Shown here piece by piece: positions 16,426-24,483 of a stretch of DNA of 64,000 nt. The translations under genes and the position numbers were made by a program. The stretch comes from Lentzea xinjiangensis. Its GTDB lineage: Bacteria; Actinomycetota; Actinomycetes; Mycobacteriales; Pseudonocardiaceae. Position 1 is the stretch's first letter, and every line of letters starts with the position of its first letter. Under the pieces are notes generated by a model, which saw only the letters and a list, made by a program, of their open reading frames with translations, was not told where the DNA came from and searched no databases. The stretch lies in the NCBI RefSeq assembly GCF_900110955.1, contig NZ_FOFR01000008.1, positions 62,001-126,000 of the forward strand, written 5' to 3'.

Positions 16426-17468
16426 CGGTTCTGGTGCCTTATCGGACGTTGCTGTCCACGGTGGCCGAGGTGTTCGCCGGCAGGGGGATGCCCGCCGATC
16501 GGGCGGTGATCGCCGCCGAAGCGCTGTGCCACGGCGAACTGACCGGCATGACGTCACACGGCCTGGTCAACCTCACTCGGCTGTACCTCCCGTTGTTCGC
16601 CGACGGCCGCACGGATCCGTTGGCGGACATGGTGATCCAGACCGACCTGGGCGCGTGCGTGCTCGCCGACGCCCGGCGGGCGCTCGGGTTGTGGTCGGCC
16701 AGCGAAGCCATGGAGCTGGCCTGCGACAGGGCCTCGCGGTACGGCATCGCGATGGTGTCGGTGCGCGGCGCGACCCACATCGGCTGCGCGGGCCACCACG
16801 CCGCTCGGGCGGTGCCGCACGGCATGATCGGTCTGATCGCGTCGAACTGCGGTGGCCAGCGCATCGCCCGGCCACCCGGCGGCGCCGCCCCGATGCTCGG
16901 CACGAACCCGCTCGCGCTGGCCTGTCCCGCGGGCGGCGCGCACCCGTTCGTGCTGGACATGAGCACCACCGTCGTGCCGACCGGCCGGGTGCGCGCCGCG
17001 GCCCGCGTGGGCGAGCCGATCCCGCCGGGCTGGCTCGCCACCGCCGACGGCACGCCGGTGACCGATCCGGCGGCGTTCGACCGGGGCGACGCCCACCTGC
17101 TGTGGCTGGGCGGTGCTCCCGCGACCGGGGCCTACAAGGGCTACGGCCTGGGCCTGCTGGTCGAGGTGCTCGCCGCGCTGGTGCCCGGCGCCGCCCTCGG
17201 CGCGTTGTCCACCGACCCCGGCAGGGACGACGACATCGGCGTCCTGGCGGTCGCGATCGCGCCGGACCTGCTGCGCACGGGCTTCGCCGCCGACGCGGCG
17301 GCGCTCTTCGCCGCGGTGCGCGGCTGGCCCGCGCTCGACCCCGCGGCCCCGGTGTCGTACCCCGGCTGGCACGAGGGGGAACGGGCCGCGCGGTTGCGGG
17401 AGCACGGGGTGCCCGTGCCGCGCGCGTTGTTCGAGGAACTGCGGTCGGTGACGGGGGTGTGCGCATGA
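16422..17468 (+). CDS. Ldh-family (malate/L-lactate-type) NAD(P)-dependent oxidoreductase
   Basis: A 348-residue member of the Ldh2 family, which is unrelated in fold to classical lactate dehydrogenase. GMTSHGLVNLTRL carries the family's conserved SHG histidine; RGATHIGCAGHHAARA, MLGTNPLALACP, VLDMSTTVVPTGRVR and GAYKGYGLGLLVEVL follow in the expected order. Relatives reduce or oxidise 2-hydroxy/2-keto acids, ureidoglycolate, cyclic imines or 2,3-diketogulonate. It may therefore reduce a keto acid or a cyclic imine in this pathway. GGAGGAG precedes ATG 16422, which overlaps the M20 stop. Confidence 0.87.
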   Translation: MTVLVPYRTLLSTVAEVFAGRGMPADRAVIAAEALCHGELTGMTSHGLVNLTRLYLPLFADGRTDPLADMVIQTDLGACVLADARRALGLWSASEAMELACDRASRYGIAMVSVRGATHIGCAGHHAARAVPHGMIGLIASNCGGQRIARPPGGAAPMLGTNPLALACPAGGAHPFVLDMSTTVVPTGRVRAAARVGEPIPPGWLATADGTPVTDPAAFDRGDAHLLWLGGAPATGAYKGYGLGLLVEVLAALVPGAALGALSTDPGRDDDIGVLAVAIAPDLLRTGFAADAAALFAAVRGWPALDPAAPVSYPGWHEGERAARLREHGVPVPRALFEELRSVTGVCA

Positions 17469-18346
17469 TGCGGCTCGGCGTCATCGGCCTCGGCGTGATC
17501 TCCCGGTTCTACCTGGCCGCGCTGGAGAGGTCCCCCGACTTCACGCTCGCCGCCGTCTGCGACCGCGACCCGGCGGTGCTGACGGGTCACGGGGTACCTG
17601 CCCACCGCGACCACCGCGAGCTGCTCGCCGCCGGCGGGCTGGACGCGGTGGTCGTCACCGCGCCGAACGACGTGCACGCCACCGTGTGCCGCGACGTGCT
17701 CGACGCCGGACTGCCGGTGTGCGTGGAGAAGCCACTGGCCACCACGCTGGCCGACGGCCGTGATCTCGCCGACCTGGCCGCCCGGCGGCAGGTCGCGTTG
17801 TTCACCGCGTTCCACCGCCGCTACAACAGCAACGTGCTCGCGTTGCGCGACGAGATCGGCGACGCGGCGATCGAGTCGTTGACCGTGCGGTACCTCGAAC
17901 GGATCGAGGAACACGTCGGCCGCGACCGCTGGTACCTCGACGCGGCGCGGTGCGGCGGCGGCTGCGTCGCGGACAACGGCCCGAACGCGCTCGACCTCGT
18001 CCGGCTCTTCCTCGGACCGGTGGCGCTGCGCGGCGTGCGGATCGACCGGGACGACGCCGGGGTCGACCGCCAGGCGGTGCTGGTGCTCGACCGCGCCACC
18101 GTGCAGCTCGACTGGTCGTTCTCCGGCGAGGTCAAGGACGTCGAGGTCCGGCTGGGCGACGGGTCGGTGCACCACGCGGACCTGCTGGCCGGCTACCCGG
18201 AGTTCAAGGAGTCGCTGCGGCACGAGTACGCGGGCGTGCTGCGCGAGTTCGCCGAGGCGGTGCGGCTCGGGGCGGCGTGGTCCGACGGCGGTCTGGCGGC
18301 GCTGTCCATCGTGGACGAGGCGTACCGGAGGGAAGCCCATGCGTGA
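17465..18346 (+). CDS. Gfo/Idh/MocA-family oxidoreductase 2
   Basis: A 293-residue oxidoreductase, shorter than oxidoreductase 1 and distinct from it. GVIGLGVISRFYLAALE is the dinucleotide-binding motif, APNDVHATVC and VEKPLATTLADG are the family's second and EKP motifs, and FHRRYNSNV and GGGCVADNGPNALDL lie in the substrate domain. The pairing of two Gfo/Idh enzymes with an isomerase resembles inositol/inosose metabolism. ATG 17465 overlaps the Ldh-family stop; a second ATG follows immediately. Confidence 0.86.
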   Translation: MMRLGVIGLGVISRFYLAALERSPDFTLAAVCDRDPAVLTGHGVPAHRDHRELLAAGGLDAVVVTAPNDVHATVCRDVLDAGLPVCVEKPLATTLADGRDLADLAARRQVALFTAFHRRYNSNVLALRDEIGDAAIESLTVRYLERIEEHVGRDRWYLDAARCGGGCVADNGPNALDLVRLFLGPVALRGVRIDRDDAGVDRQAVLVLDRATVQLDWSFSGEVKDVEVRLGDGSVHHADLLAGYPEFKESLRHEYAGVLREFAEAVRLGAAWSDGGLAALSIVDEAYRREAHA

Positions 18347-18740
18347 GGACGGGCCGAAGCGGGAGATCACCGCCACGGTCGTGAAAGTGCTGGTGCACCA
18401 GCGCGACGACCGAGGCATGAGCCTGGAGCCGTTCGCCAGCCGGTGCGTGCGCGAAGGCGAGGTGCACGAGCTGGTCACGACCGACCACGACGACACCACG
18501 CCCGGCGCGCGGATCGACCGGGTCGGGTTCCTCGGGTTCGCCGAGATCGGCTGCGCAGGCGTGATCGACCGCGGGGACGAGGTGTGGATCGGCGGGGTCC
18601 GGGTGGGCACGGTGCTCGGGTTCGACGGGTGCCACTTCCCCAACCACTACAACATCCTCATCCACGTGCCGGAGCCGCGCACCGGGCCCGATCTCGGCCT
18701 GAAGCCCGAACTGGACGTGCGCTTCACCCAGTCGAGGTGA
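18339..18740 (+). CDS. Small protein of unknown function, last gene of the rightward operon
   Basis: A 133-residue soluble protein with no signal peptide or membrane segment. It may belong to a DUF found beside sugar-modifying genes (I recall DUF6917, not verified). Residues about 57-100 (ARIDRVGFLGFAEIGCAGVI, then GVRVGTVLGFDGCHFPNHYN) look like a small beta-barrel, and HFPNHYNILIHV is the most distinctive string. It overlaps the preceding gene by eight bases and a terminator follows within eleven, so it is part of the operon. No catalytic motif is recognised; a binding or enzyme-accessory role is a guess. Confidence 0.75.
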   Translation: MREDGPKREITATVVKVLVHQRDDRGMSLEPFASRCVREGEVHELVTTDHDDTTPGARIDRVGFLGFAEIGCAGVIDRGDEVWIGGVRVGTVLGFDGCHFPNHYNILIHVPEPRTGPDLGLKPELDVRFTQSR

Positions 18741-18750
18741 CCACAGCCGG

Positions 18751-18784
18751 AACGGGCCCCAGGCTGATCCGCCTGGGGCCCGTT
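18751..18784. terminator. Bidirectional terminator closing the cluster
   Basis: A perfect 14-base stem (18751-18764 with 18771-18784), six-base loop, with AA and TTT flanks. It lies between the converging ends of the rightward operon and the EF-hand gene and can serve both. Confidence 0.88.
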
Positions 18785-18795
18785 TCACCACTCGG

Positions 18796-19344
18796 TCACT
18801 TGCCGAGCAGCGGCACGTCCAGCTTGCCCATGTGGTAGTCGCGCACGGCGAACACGAGCTCGTCGACGGTCAGCTTGCCGTTGCCGTTGGCGTCGATCGT
18901 CCGGAACGCCTCGTCCGCGGCGGAAGACTCGACGCCGACGGCCTTCAGCCACTTGCCGAACTCCGCCGGGCTCACCTCACCGTCCCCGTCGGTGTCGCAC
19001 ATCCCCACGATCGCCGCGATCGTGGGACGCACGACCCGGTTGAACCCCGAGTCGCCGTCCTGGAAGATCTGCGCCTCGGCCACCTCGATGAACTGCTCCT
19101 CGGACATCGCGCCGTCCGGTCCGACACCCGCCTTGTTCGCCAGGTACTCGAACATGCTCGTGAACGAGTCGATCAGAGAACGAGCCTGGGGCGACGAGGG
19201 ATCCTCGCCGAACGCGTCGATGATCCGGCGGGCTTCCGACTCGTAGTCGGACTTCTCGATCCGGCCGTTGTGGTTGACGTCCCACTTCGCGAAACGCTTC
19301 TTGAGCCGGTCGTTCTTGGCCGTGGAGGTCGTTGCGGCGGTCAT
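18796..19344 (-). CDS. EF-hand calcium-binding protein (calerythrin type)
   Basis: A 182-residue soluble protein with four EF-hand positions: DVNHNGRIEKSDY near 22, a degenerate second loop around GPDGAMSEEQF, DTDGDGEVSPAEF near 117 and DANGNGKLTVDEL near 150. Three loops keep the 1,3,5,12 Asp/Asn/Glu ligand pattern. This is the layout of calerythrin-like actinobacterial calcium buffers and sensors. AAGGAG lies nine bases before ATG 19344. It faces the cluster tail to tail and need not belong to it. Confidence 0.92.
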   Translation of the reverse strand: MTAATTSTAKNDRLKKRFAKWDVNHNGRIEKSDYESEARRIIDAFGEDPSSPQARSLIDSFTSMFEYLANKAGVGPDGAMSEEQFIEVAEAQIFQDGDSGFNRVVRPTIAAIVGMCDTDGDGEVSPAEFGKWLKAVGVESSAADEAFRTIDANGNGKLTVDELVFAVRDYHMGKLDVPLLGK

Positions 19345-19388
19345 TCGGGCACACTCCTTGTCGCGTGAGTTCAGATGAGCTGATGTCC

Positions 19389-19414
19389 GCCTGCCGGGCC
19401 TCACCCCGGCAGGC
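19389..19414 (-). terminator. Hairpin between EF-hand and nucleotide-sugar dehydrogenase genes
   Basis: A ten-base stem (19389-19398 with 19405-19414) and six-base loop lie 20 bases past the stop of the dehydrogenase gene and before the EF-hand gene, so it probably ends dehydrogenase transcripts. Confidence 0.65.
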
Positions 19415-19433
19415 ACCCCTGTGACGGGCGCGC

Positions 19434-20681
19434 TTACAGGCGCACGACCTCCTCTCCGGGAACTCGGCCCGTCACGTCGAAGAGCAGCCGGGCGGTCCTC
19501 GCCACCCGGCCGAGGTCGTAGTCGCGGTGCGCGACGAGCAGCACGACGGCGTCCGCCGTCCGCAGACCCGTGTCGAGGTCCGGCACGGGCGGCCCGAGCT
19601 CGGGCACCGCACCGGCCACCGGGTCGTGGTAGGTCACGATCGCGCCGAGCGCGCGCAGGCGCAGGGCGATCCGCACCGCGGCGGACTCGCGGGTGTCCGG
19701 CACGTCCGCCTTGTAGGTGAGGCCGAGCAGCAGCACGGTCGTCCCCCGCAGGGCTCTGCCGCATTCCGCGAGCATCCGCCTGACGCGTTCGACCACGTAC
19801 GAAGGCATCTGGTCGTCCACTCGCCGTGCCGCGTGCACGACACCGAGCCGGGTGCCCGCACGATCGGCCTTGTCCAGCAGGTACCGGGGGTCGACCGGGA
19901 TGCAGTGCCCGCCGGCGCCGGGACCGGGCACGAACGGCGCGAACCCGAACGGCTTGGACGCCGCGCAGTGCAGCACGTCCCACACGTCGACGCCGATGTT
20001 GTCGCAGAACACGGCGATCTCGTTCACCAGCGCTATGTTCACGTACCGGTAGGTGTTCTCCAGCAGCTTGGCCATCTCCGCCTCACGGGTGCCGCGTGCC
20101 ACCACGACCGTGTCGACGAACCGCCCGTAGAACGCGGCGCAGTGCTTGGCGCACAACGGGGTGTAACCGCTGACGACCTTCGGGGTGTTGCGCAGGCCGA
20201 ACCTCGGGTTGCCGGGGTCGATCCGCTCGGGCGAGCAGGCGAGCGGGAAGTCCTCGCCCGCGATCAGCCCGTTCCGCTCCAGGATCGGCCGGACGACCTC
20301 GTCGGTCGTCCCCGGGTAGCTGGTCGACTCCAGCACCACCAGGGTGCCGGGCCGCAGGTGTCCGGCGATGGTCGTGGCCGCGGCCCGCACGGCGGACAGG
20401 TCCGGCCCACCCCCGGCGTCGAGTCCGGTCGGCACGCAGATCGTGATCGTCTCGGCCTCGCTCAGCACCGCCGGATCGGAGGTGGCGGTGAAACCCCTGG
20501 CCTTCATGTCCCGCAACTGGGCTGCCGAGACGTCGAGCACGTGCGAGCGGCCGTCGGCCACCGCGCTCACCACCTCAGGCGAGGTGTCGTACCCGACCAC
20601 CGACAACCCGGCGGCGACGGCTTCGGCGGCGAGCGGCAGTCCGACGTAGCCGACGCCGACCACGACAAGATCGACAGACAC
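19434..20681 (-). CDS. UDP-glucose/UDP-HexNAc 6-dehydrogenase family protein
   Basis: A 415-residue nucleotide-sugar dehydrogenase that oxidises C6 of a UDP-sugar to a carboxylate with two NAD+. Visible parts are VVVGVGYVGLPLAAEAVAAG (Rossmann), ESTSYPGTTDEVV, KLLENTYRYVNIALVNE and GPGAGGHCIPVDP with the catalytic Cys, then GLTYKADVPDTRESAA in the C-terminal NAD domain. The ESTSYPGTT and GGHCIPVDP forms fit the UDP-N-acetylhexosamine (WecC/WbpA-like) branch more than UDP-glucose. GTG 20681 has AAAGGA six bases upstream. No glycosyltransferase is adjacent. Role likely in envelope glycan or supply of a uronic acid sugar. Confidence 0.88.
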   Translation of the reverse strand: MSVDLVVVGVGYVGLPLAAEAVAAGLSVVGYDTSPEVVSAVADGRSHVLDVSAAQLRDMKARGFTATSDPAVLSEAETITICVPTGLDAGGGPDLSAVRAAATTIAGHLRPGTLVVLESTSYPGTTDEVVRPILERNGLIAGEDFPLACSPERIDPGNPRFGLRNTPKVVSGYTPLCAKHCAAFYGRFVDTVVVARGTREAEMAKLLENTYRYVNIALVNEIAVFCDNIGVDVWDVLHCAASKPFGFAPFVPGPGAGGHCIPVDPRYLLDKADRAGTRLGVVHAARRVDDQMPSYVVERVRRMLAECGRALRGTTVLLLGLTYKADVPDTRESAAVRIALRLRALGAIVTYHDPVAGAVPELGPPVPDLDTGLRTADAVVLLVAHRDYDLGRVARTARLLFDVTGRVPGEEVVRL

Positions 20682-20712
20682 GCGTGTCCTTTCCCGACTT
20701 GTCACATGAGGG

Positions 20713-21033
20713 TCAGTCCTTGACGGAGAACGCACCGCTGCCGGCGGCGACGTGCGAGCCGTGCTCCTTCCCGACGACCAGCCCGGGCCCCAGGCAGAGC
20801 GGGTCGCCGTGCACGATGACGTCGCTGTCGGTCAGGTTGACGAGCACGTGGGCGTCCGGTGCGAGTTTGTTGCAGCCGCTGGGGTTCTCGAAGATCTCGA
20901 TCGGCGTGGCCTCGGTCGAGAACACCGCCACCCGGCCGGTCGCAGCCAGTGCGCCGGCGGTCGTCGTGGTCGTCGTGGCGAGGAAGGTGGTAGTGGCGAG
21001 CGTGGCGATTGTTGTTGTGACAAGGCGTTTCAT
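20713..21033 (-). CDS. Small secreted protein, Thr-rich signal region
   Basis: A 106-residue protein beginning MKRLVTTTIATLATTTFLA, followed by a run of six Thr and an AGALA cleavage-like site near residue 34. The mature part (about 70 residues) holds two Cys (SGCNKLAPDAHV and GDPLCLGPG) that may form a disulfide. GGAGG sits five bases before ATG 21033; an upstream in-frame ATG lacks a ribosome site. Function unknown. It is 31 bases upstream of the nucleotide-sugar dehydrogenase and may be co-transcribed. Confidence 0.72.
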   Translation of the reverse strand: MKRLVTTTIATLATTTFLATTTTTTAGALAATGRVAVFSTEATPIEIFENPSGCNKLAPDAHVLVNLTDSDVIVHGDPLCLGPGLVVGKEHGSHVAAGSGAFSVKD

Positions 21034-21467
21034 CGAAGCCTCCACATCCGGGATATCGCTCTCCGCACGCTAACAGTCACTCACCGCTATCAGTGGGTTT
21101 GTTCCCGAACATCACGCGTCCAGGTTGCGGTCGGGCGGGAGGGAGCATGCGGTTGAAGGTCTTCGGTGCGCCTCTGCGTGTTCGTCCACCCAGGACGTTC
21201 CCGTGAACGGGTGACACTCGCGTCAACAAGCTGCTCGCGGTGGCACGCGGGGTGGTCTGCGGAGCGAGGTGGTCCGTCGGCGGCGAAGTGGCCGAGGGGT
21301 GGCACATGGGGTGGTTGCGGTGGCCAGGTGACCAAGGTCCGCGGTGACACCCGTGCCACCGTGCCGCCCCCGGCGACACACGGCCGCCAACGAGACGGCC
21401 GAAATCCGCAGCGGTGTTCGACCGTGGGATCCTCACCTCCACGATCCGCCGATCCCGGAGGTCCACC
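21034..21467. other. Intergenic region, 434 bases, divergent
   Basis: This lies between the starts of two divergent genes and must carry both promoters. The open frames inside it lack ribosome sites and recognisable protein sequence. I see no clear -35/-10 pair, only a TAGCGT-like box at about 21067-21072 read leftward. No RNA gene or repeat was recognised. Confidence 0.5.
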
Positions 21468-22901
21468 GTGAGTGCCGGCACGTACGGAGACGCCACCTAC
21501 CGCTTCCTGGTCCCCCACGCGCCGCACCACAAGCGCACCGACCGCGACCTGTTCCCCGCCCTCGGCTCCGCGCGCGCCGCCACGCTGAACGTGTTCCGCG
21601 CCCGGCCGGGCGTCCAGCGCCCCCGGCTGATCTCGTCGTGGGCGGGTTCGATCGACAGCTTGTTGCTGTCGTTCCCCTCCTACGGGGTGCACTCGCCCGA
21701 GCTCACGGCCGGCTACCGCTCGGTGATCAACTCGATGCGCGCGGGAACGCGGTTCGTCGTCGTGCACCACGAGAGCGATCGGCAAGCCGTCGCGGAGTGG
21801 TTCCGGGCGGCCGGTCATCCCGAGGGCAACGTGGCGCACGTGCCGATGCCCGACTACGTCGACTTCACCGACTGGGCCGAGGACGCCTACCTGGCGCTCG
21901 TCGACGCCGACGACACCGAGGACAGCCACACGTACTTGCTGGAGCCGTGGTCGTTCCCGCGCTCGGGTGACTCGTTGATCGCGGACAGCGTCGAGGAGTT
22001 CACCTCGGTGCGGGCGAGCCAGGCCCCGCTCGTCTTCCAAGGCGGCAACTGCCTCGTCGGCGACGACTTCTGGCTGCTCGGCACCGACTACTTCCTCGAC
22101 ACGCTCGACCTCATCCGCACCGGCGAGCTGCCGGTCAGCGTGCCGGAGGGCCGCACCGAGGTCGAGTTCGCCCGCGAGCTCTTCGGCCGGCACGTCGACA
22201 GCACCCGCGAGCTGCACCTCGTCGGCACGAAACGCCCGCTGGGCCTCAAGAGGTACTACGCGACGGTGGACGGCGGCGAGTACTTCCTCGACCTGCCCGG
22301 TGGCGGCACGGGTGACCTCCAGCCGATCTTCCACATCGACATGTTCGTGACACTGGCCGGTCCGGCCGACGACGGCAGGTTCCGCGTGCTCGTGGGCAGC
22401 CCGGCGCTCGCCGACAGCGCGCTGGGCACGAAGTCGCCATTCGCCCTGCAGGCCGCCTACGACGAGATCGCGGCCGACCTCGAACAGCGCGGGTTCGCCG
22501 TCGGGCGCAACCCGCTCGTGCACCGGCCGGAGATCACCCAGCGGCTCCCGTTCTCCGCGCTGCGCGACTTCGCCGGCACCCCGGACGGCGCCGAGCTGCG
22601 CGAGGTCGTGGCCGAGCTCGCGGCGGCGGGGGCGCAGCAGGACACCTCGGTCCAGGTGCGGTCGTGGCACCACATCACCTGGAACAACTGCTTGGTGGAG
22701 AACAGCTCCCGGGGCAAGCGCGTCTACCTGCCCACGTTCGGGCACGGGGAGCACGCCGACCTCGCGGTGGTCGACGACGAGATGGACCGGCTGTGGACGG
22801 GGCTCGGGTTCTCCGTGGTCCGGCTCGCCGACTTCAACGCCTTCGCGAGCCGGCTCGGCGTCGTCCACTGCATCAAGAAGTACCTGTCGCGCGGCGAGTG
22901 A
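21468..22901 (+). CDS. Deiminase/amidinotransferase-fold (guanidine-modifying) enzyme, divergent
   Basis: A 477-residue protein, GTG start with GGAGG six bases upstream. The pattern of the guanidine-modifying superfamily (peptidylarginine and agmatine deiminases) can be followed: DWAEDAYL (Asp139), VFQGGNCLVGDDFWLLGTD (the EGGN/GGD-type loop), FHIDMFVTL (His289, Asp291) and a C-terminal nucleophile Cys in VVHCIKKYL (Cys468). That Asp/His/Asp/Cys set hydrolyses a guanidinium to a ureido group or transfers an amidino group. The sequence is far from agmatine deiminase (usually about 350 residues) and has an extra N-terminal half-domain, so the substrate is open. It lacks a signal peptide. Confidence 0.75.
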   Translation: MSAGTYGDATYRFLVPHAPHHKRTDRDLFPALGSARAATLNVFRARPGVQRPRLISSWAGSIDSLLLSFPSYGVHSPELTAGYRSVINSMRAGTRFVVVHHESDRQAVAEWFRAAGHPEGNVAHVPMPDYVDFTDWAEDAYLALVDADDTEDSHTYLLEPWSFPRSGDSLIADSVEEFTSVRASQAPLVFQGGNCLVGDDFWLLGTDYFLDTLDLIRTGELPVSVPEGRTEVEFARELFGRHVDSTRELHLVGTKRPLGLKRYYATVDGGEYFLDLPGGGTGDLQPIFHIDMFVTLAGPADDGRFRVLVGSPALADSALGTKSPFALQAAYDEIAADLEQRGFAVGRNPLVHRPEITQRLPFSALRDFAGTPDGAELREVVAELAAAGAQQDTSVQVRSWHHITWNNCLVENSSRGKRVYLPTFGHGEHADLAVVDDEMDRLWTGLGFSVVRLADFNAFASRLGVVHCIKKYLSRGE

Positions 22902-23050
22902 AGCACGCGAAACACCGCACCGCTCACCACGTTCACCTCGACGAATGAGCTTCGACATTTGGCCCCTCGCCCGGCCGATCAGGAGCTGGCTAATGTCGGT
23001 TTCGCGCCTGATAAGTCGCAAAGCCCTTCGGAAAACGAGGTGGAAATACA

Positions 23051-23464
23051 GTGCGTGCTTTTTCGACCGTTCTTCTGGCCGCGGCGGCGCTGGTCGCGAC
23101 CGCCCTGCCCGCGGCGGCGACCCCGCCGGTGGAGGCGGCGGTCGCCGTCGCGGTGCAGGCCAAGCTGGAGGCCCGTGGTGTCGCGGTCACCGTGCCGATG
23201 CGGGTGATGTGCCAGAACGGCGCGTCCGGGTCGCTGTGGGTGCAGGTCACGCAGAACGTGCGCGGCGAGCTCGCTACGGGTGACAAGTACATCGCGAGCG
23301 TGCCGTGCACCGGCGAATTCCACAAGGTCGACGTCACCGTGGTGTCGCGCACGAAAGCGTTCCGCCAGGGCGTCGCATTCGCCTCGGCGTCGCTGAACGT
23401 CTACCTCCCGCCGAACAATTCGAGCGTTGTCGAAGAACAGCGGGAAATGACGCTCGTCAGGTAG
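23051..23464 (+). CDS. Small secreted protein of unknown function
   Basis: A 137-residue protein with a clear Sec signal (RAFSTVLLAAAALVATALP, cleavage after AAA near residue 23). The mature part is a beta-rich domain with Cys in RVMCQNGASG and ASVPCTGEF, plausibly one disulfide, and ends in VEEQREMTLVR. GTG 23051 has GAGG about ten bases upstream. Its last eight bases overlap the end of the convergent LacI gene. I do not recognise the family. Confidence 0.7.
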   Translation: MRAFSTVLLAAAALVATALPAAATPPVEAAVAVAVQAKLEARGVAVTVPMRVMCQNGASGSLWVQVTQNVRGELATGDKYIASVPCTGEFHKVDVTVVSRTKAFRQGVAFASASLNVYLPPNNSSVVEEQREMTLVR

Positions 23465-24470
23465 ACCGCTTGACCGCGGTGGACGCGCGGACCACGAGCT
23501 CCGGCTGGAACTTCACGTGCCGGTGCTCGTGGTCCTGCTCGTGCTCCGCCAGCAGCAGCCGGGTCGCGGTCCGGCCGAGCTGCTCGCGAGGCTGGCGCAC
23601 CGACGTGAGCGGAACGGCTGCGGCCGCGGCGAACTCGATGTCGTCGTAGCCCACCACCGCGAGGTCGTCCGGCACCCGAAGCCCCTGCTGGGTCATCGAC
23701 TGCAGCAGCCCCAGCGCGAGCAGGTCGTTGGCGCAGAACGCCGCCGTCGGGCGCCGCGAGGACGGCAGGCCCACCAGCCGCTCCCCCGCGCCCCGGCCCT
23801 CGGCCACCTGCAGGCCCCTCGTCTCCAGGAACGTGAGCGCGTCCGCGGGCAGTCCCGCGTTCGTCAGCGCCCGGACTGCCCCCTCGCGGCGATCGCGCAC
23901 CTGCTGGATCGACAACGGGCCGCCGACCATCGCGATGCGCGTGTGGCCGTTCTCGATCAGGTGGGTCACCGCCAGCTCGCCGCCGAGCACGTCGTCCACC
24001 GCGACGGAGCAGCGCGTGCCGTCCGCCGTCTCGCGGTCGACCAGCACCACGGGCGTGCCGCGATCGGCGAACCCCGCGCTCTCCGTGTCGACCGGGGTGA
24101 TCAGGATGCCCTCGACGCGCTGTTCGTGCAGCAGTTCCAGGTAGTCGCGTTCACGGCTGCCGTCGGAGGCGCTGTTGCACAGGAAGAGGGAGAACCCCGC
24201 CTCCCTCGCCGCGTCCTCGACCCCGCGGGCCACGTCGGTGAAGAACGGGTTCGCCGCGTCGAGCACGACGTAGGCGATCACCCGGCTGCGGCCCGCCCTG
24301 AGCTGCCGCGCGGACTCGTTGCGCACGAAGCCGAGTTCCTCGATCGCGGCGAGCACCCGCTGGCGCGTGGCGGGCGCGACGACGTCCGGCCGGTTCAGCA
24401 CGTTCGAGACGGTCGCGTTCGACACGCCGGCGTGCTGTGCGACGTCGCGGATGCCCACTGACGGCTTCAC
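23457..24470 (-). CDS. LacI-family repressor of the rhamnose locus
   Basis: A 337-residue LacI repressor. The N-terminal helix-turn-helix is IRDVAQHAGVSNATVSNVL, then the hinge ESARQLRAGRSRVIAYVV, and the effector domain has FCANDLLALGLLQSM and VPDDLAVVGYDDIEF. GTG 24470 with GGAG six bases upstream. It is divergent from the rhamnose ABC genes with operator-like palindromes in between, so it very probably represses them and itself, with L-rhamnose or a derivative as inducer (inference). Confidence 0.92.
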   Translation of the reverse strand: MKPSVGIRDVAQHAGVSNATVSNVLNRPDVVAPATRQRVLAAIEELGFVRNESARQLRAGRSRVIAYVVLDAANPFFTDVARGVEDAAREAGFSLFLCNSASDGSRERDYLELLHEQRVEGILITPVDTESAGFADRGTPVVLVDRETADGTRCSVAVDDVLGGELAVTHLIENGHTRIAMVGGPLSIQQVRDRREGAVRALTNAGLPADALTFLETRGLQVAEGRGAGERLVGLPSSRRPTAAFCANDLLALGLLQSMTQQGLRVPDDLAVVGYDDIEFAAAAAVPLTSVRQPREQLGRTATRLLLAEHEQDHEHRHVKFQPELVVRASTAVKRST

Positions 24471-24483
24471 GAGCGGCTCCTTT

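Noticed and set aside
19434-20681. Nucleotide-sugar dehydrogenase as part of the biosynthetic cluster
   Set aside because: A terminator and a convergent EF-hand gene separate it from the cluster, and no gene in the cluster clearly needs a UDP-uronate.
20900-21030. Thr-codon run read as a nucleotide repeat element
   Set aside because: It is better explained as the Thr-rich part of a secreted protein's signal region; no array or flanking repeat is present.
21166-21471. 101-codon plus-strand frame in the interval at 21034-21467
   Set aside because: No ribosome site, no recognisable protein features and composition like non-coding sequence.
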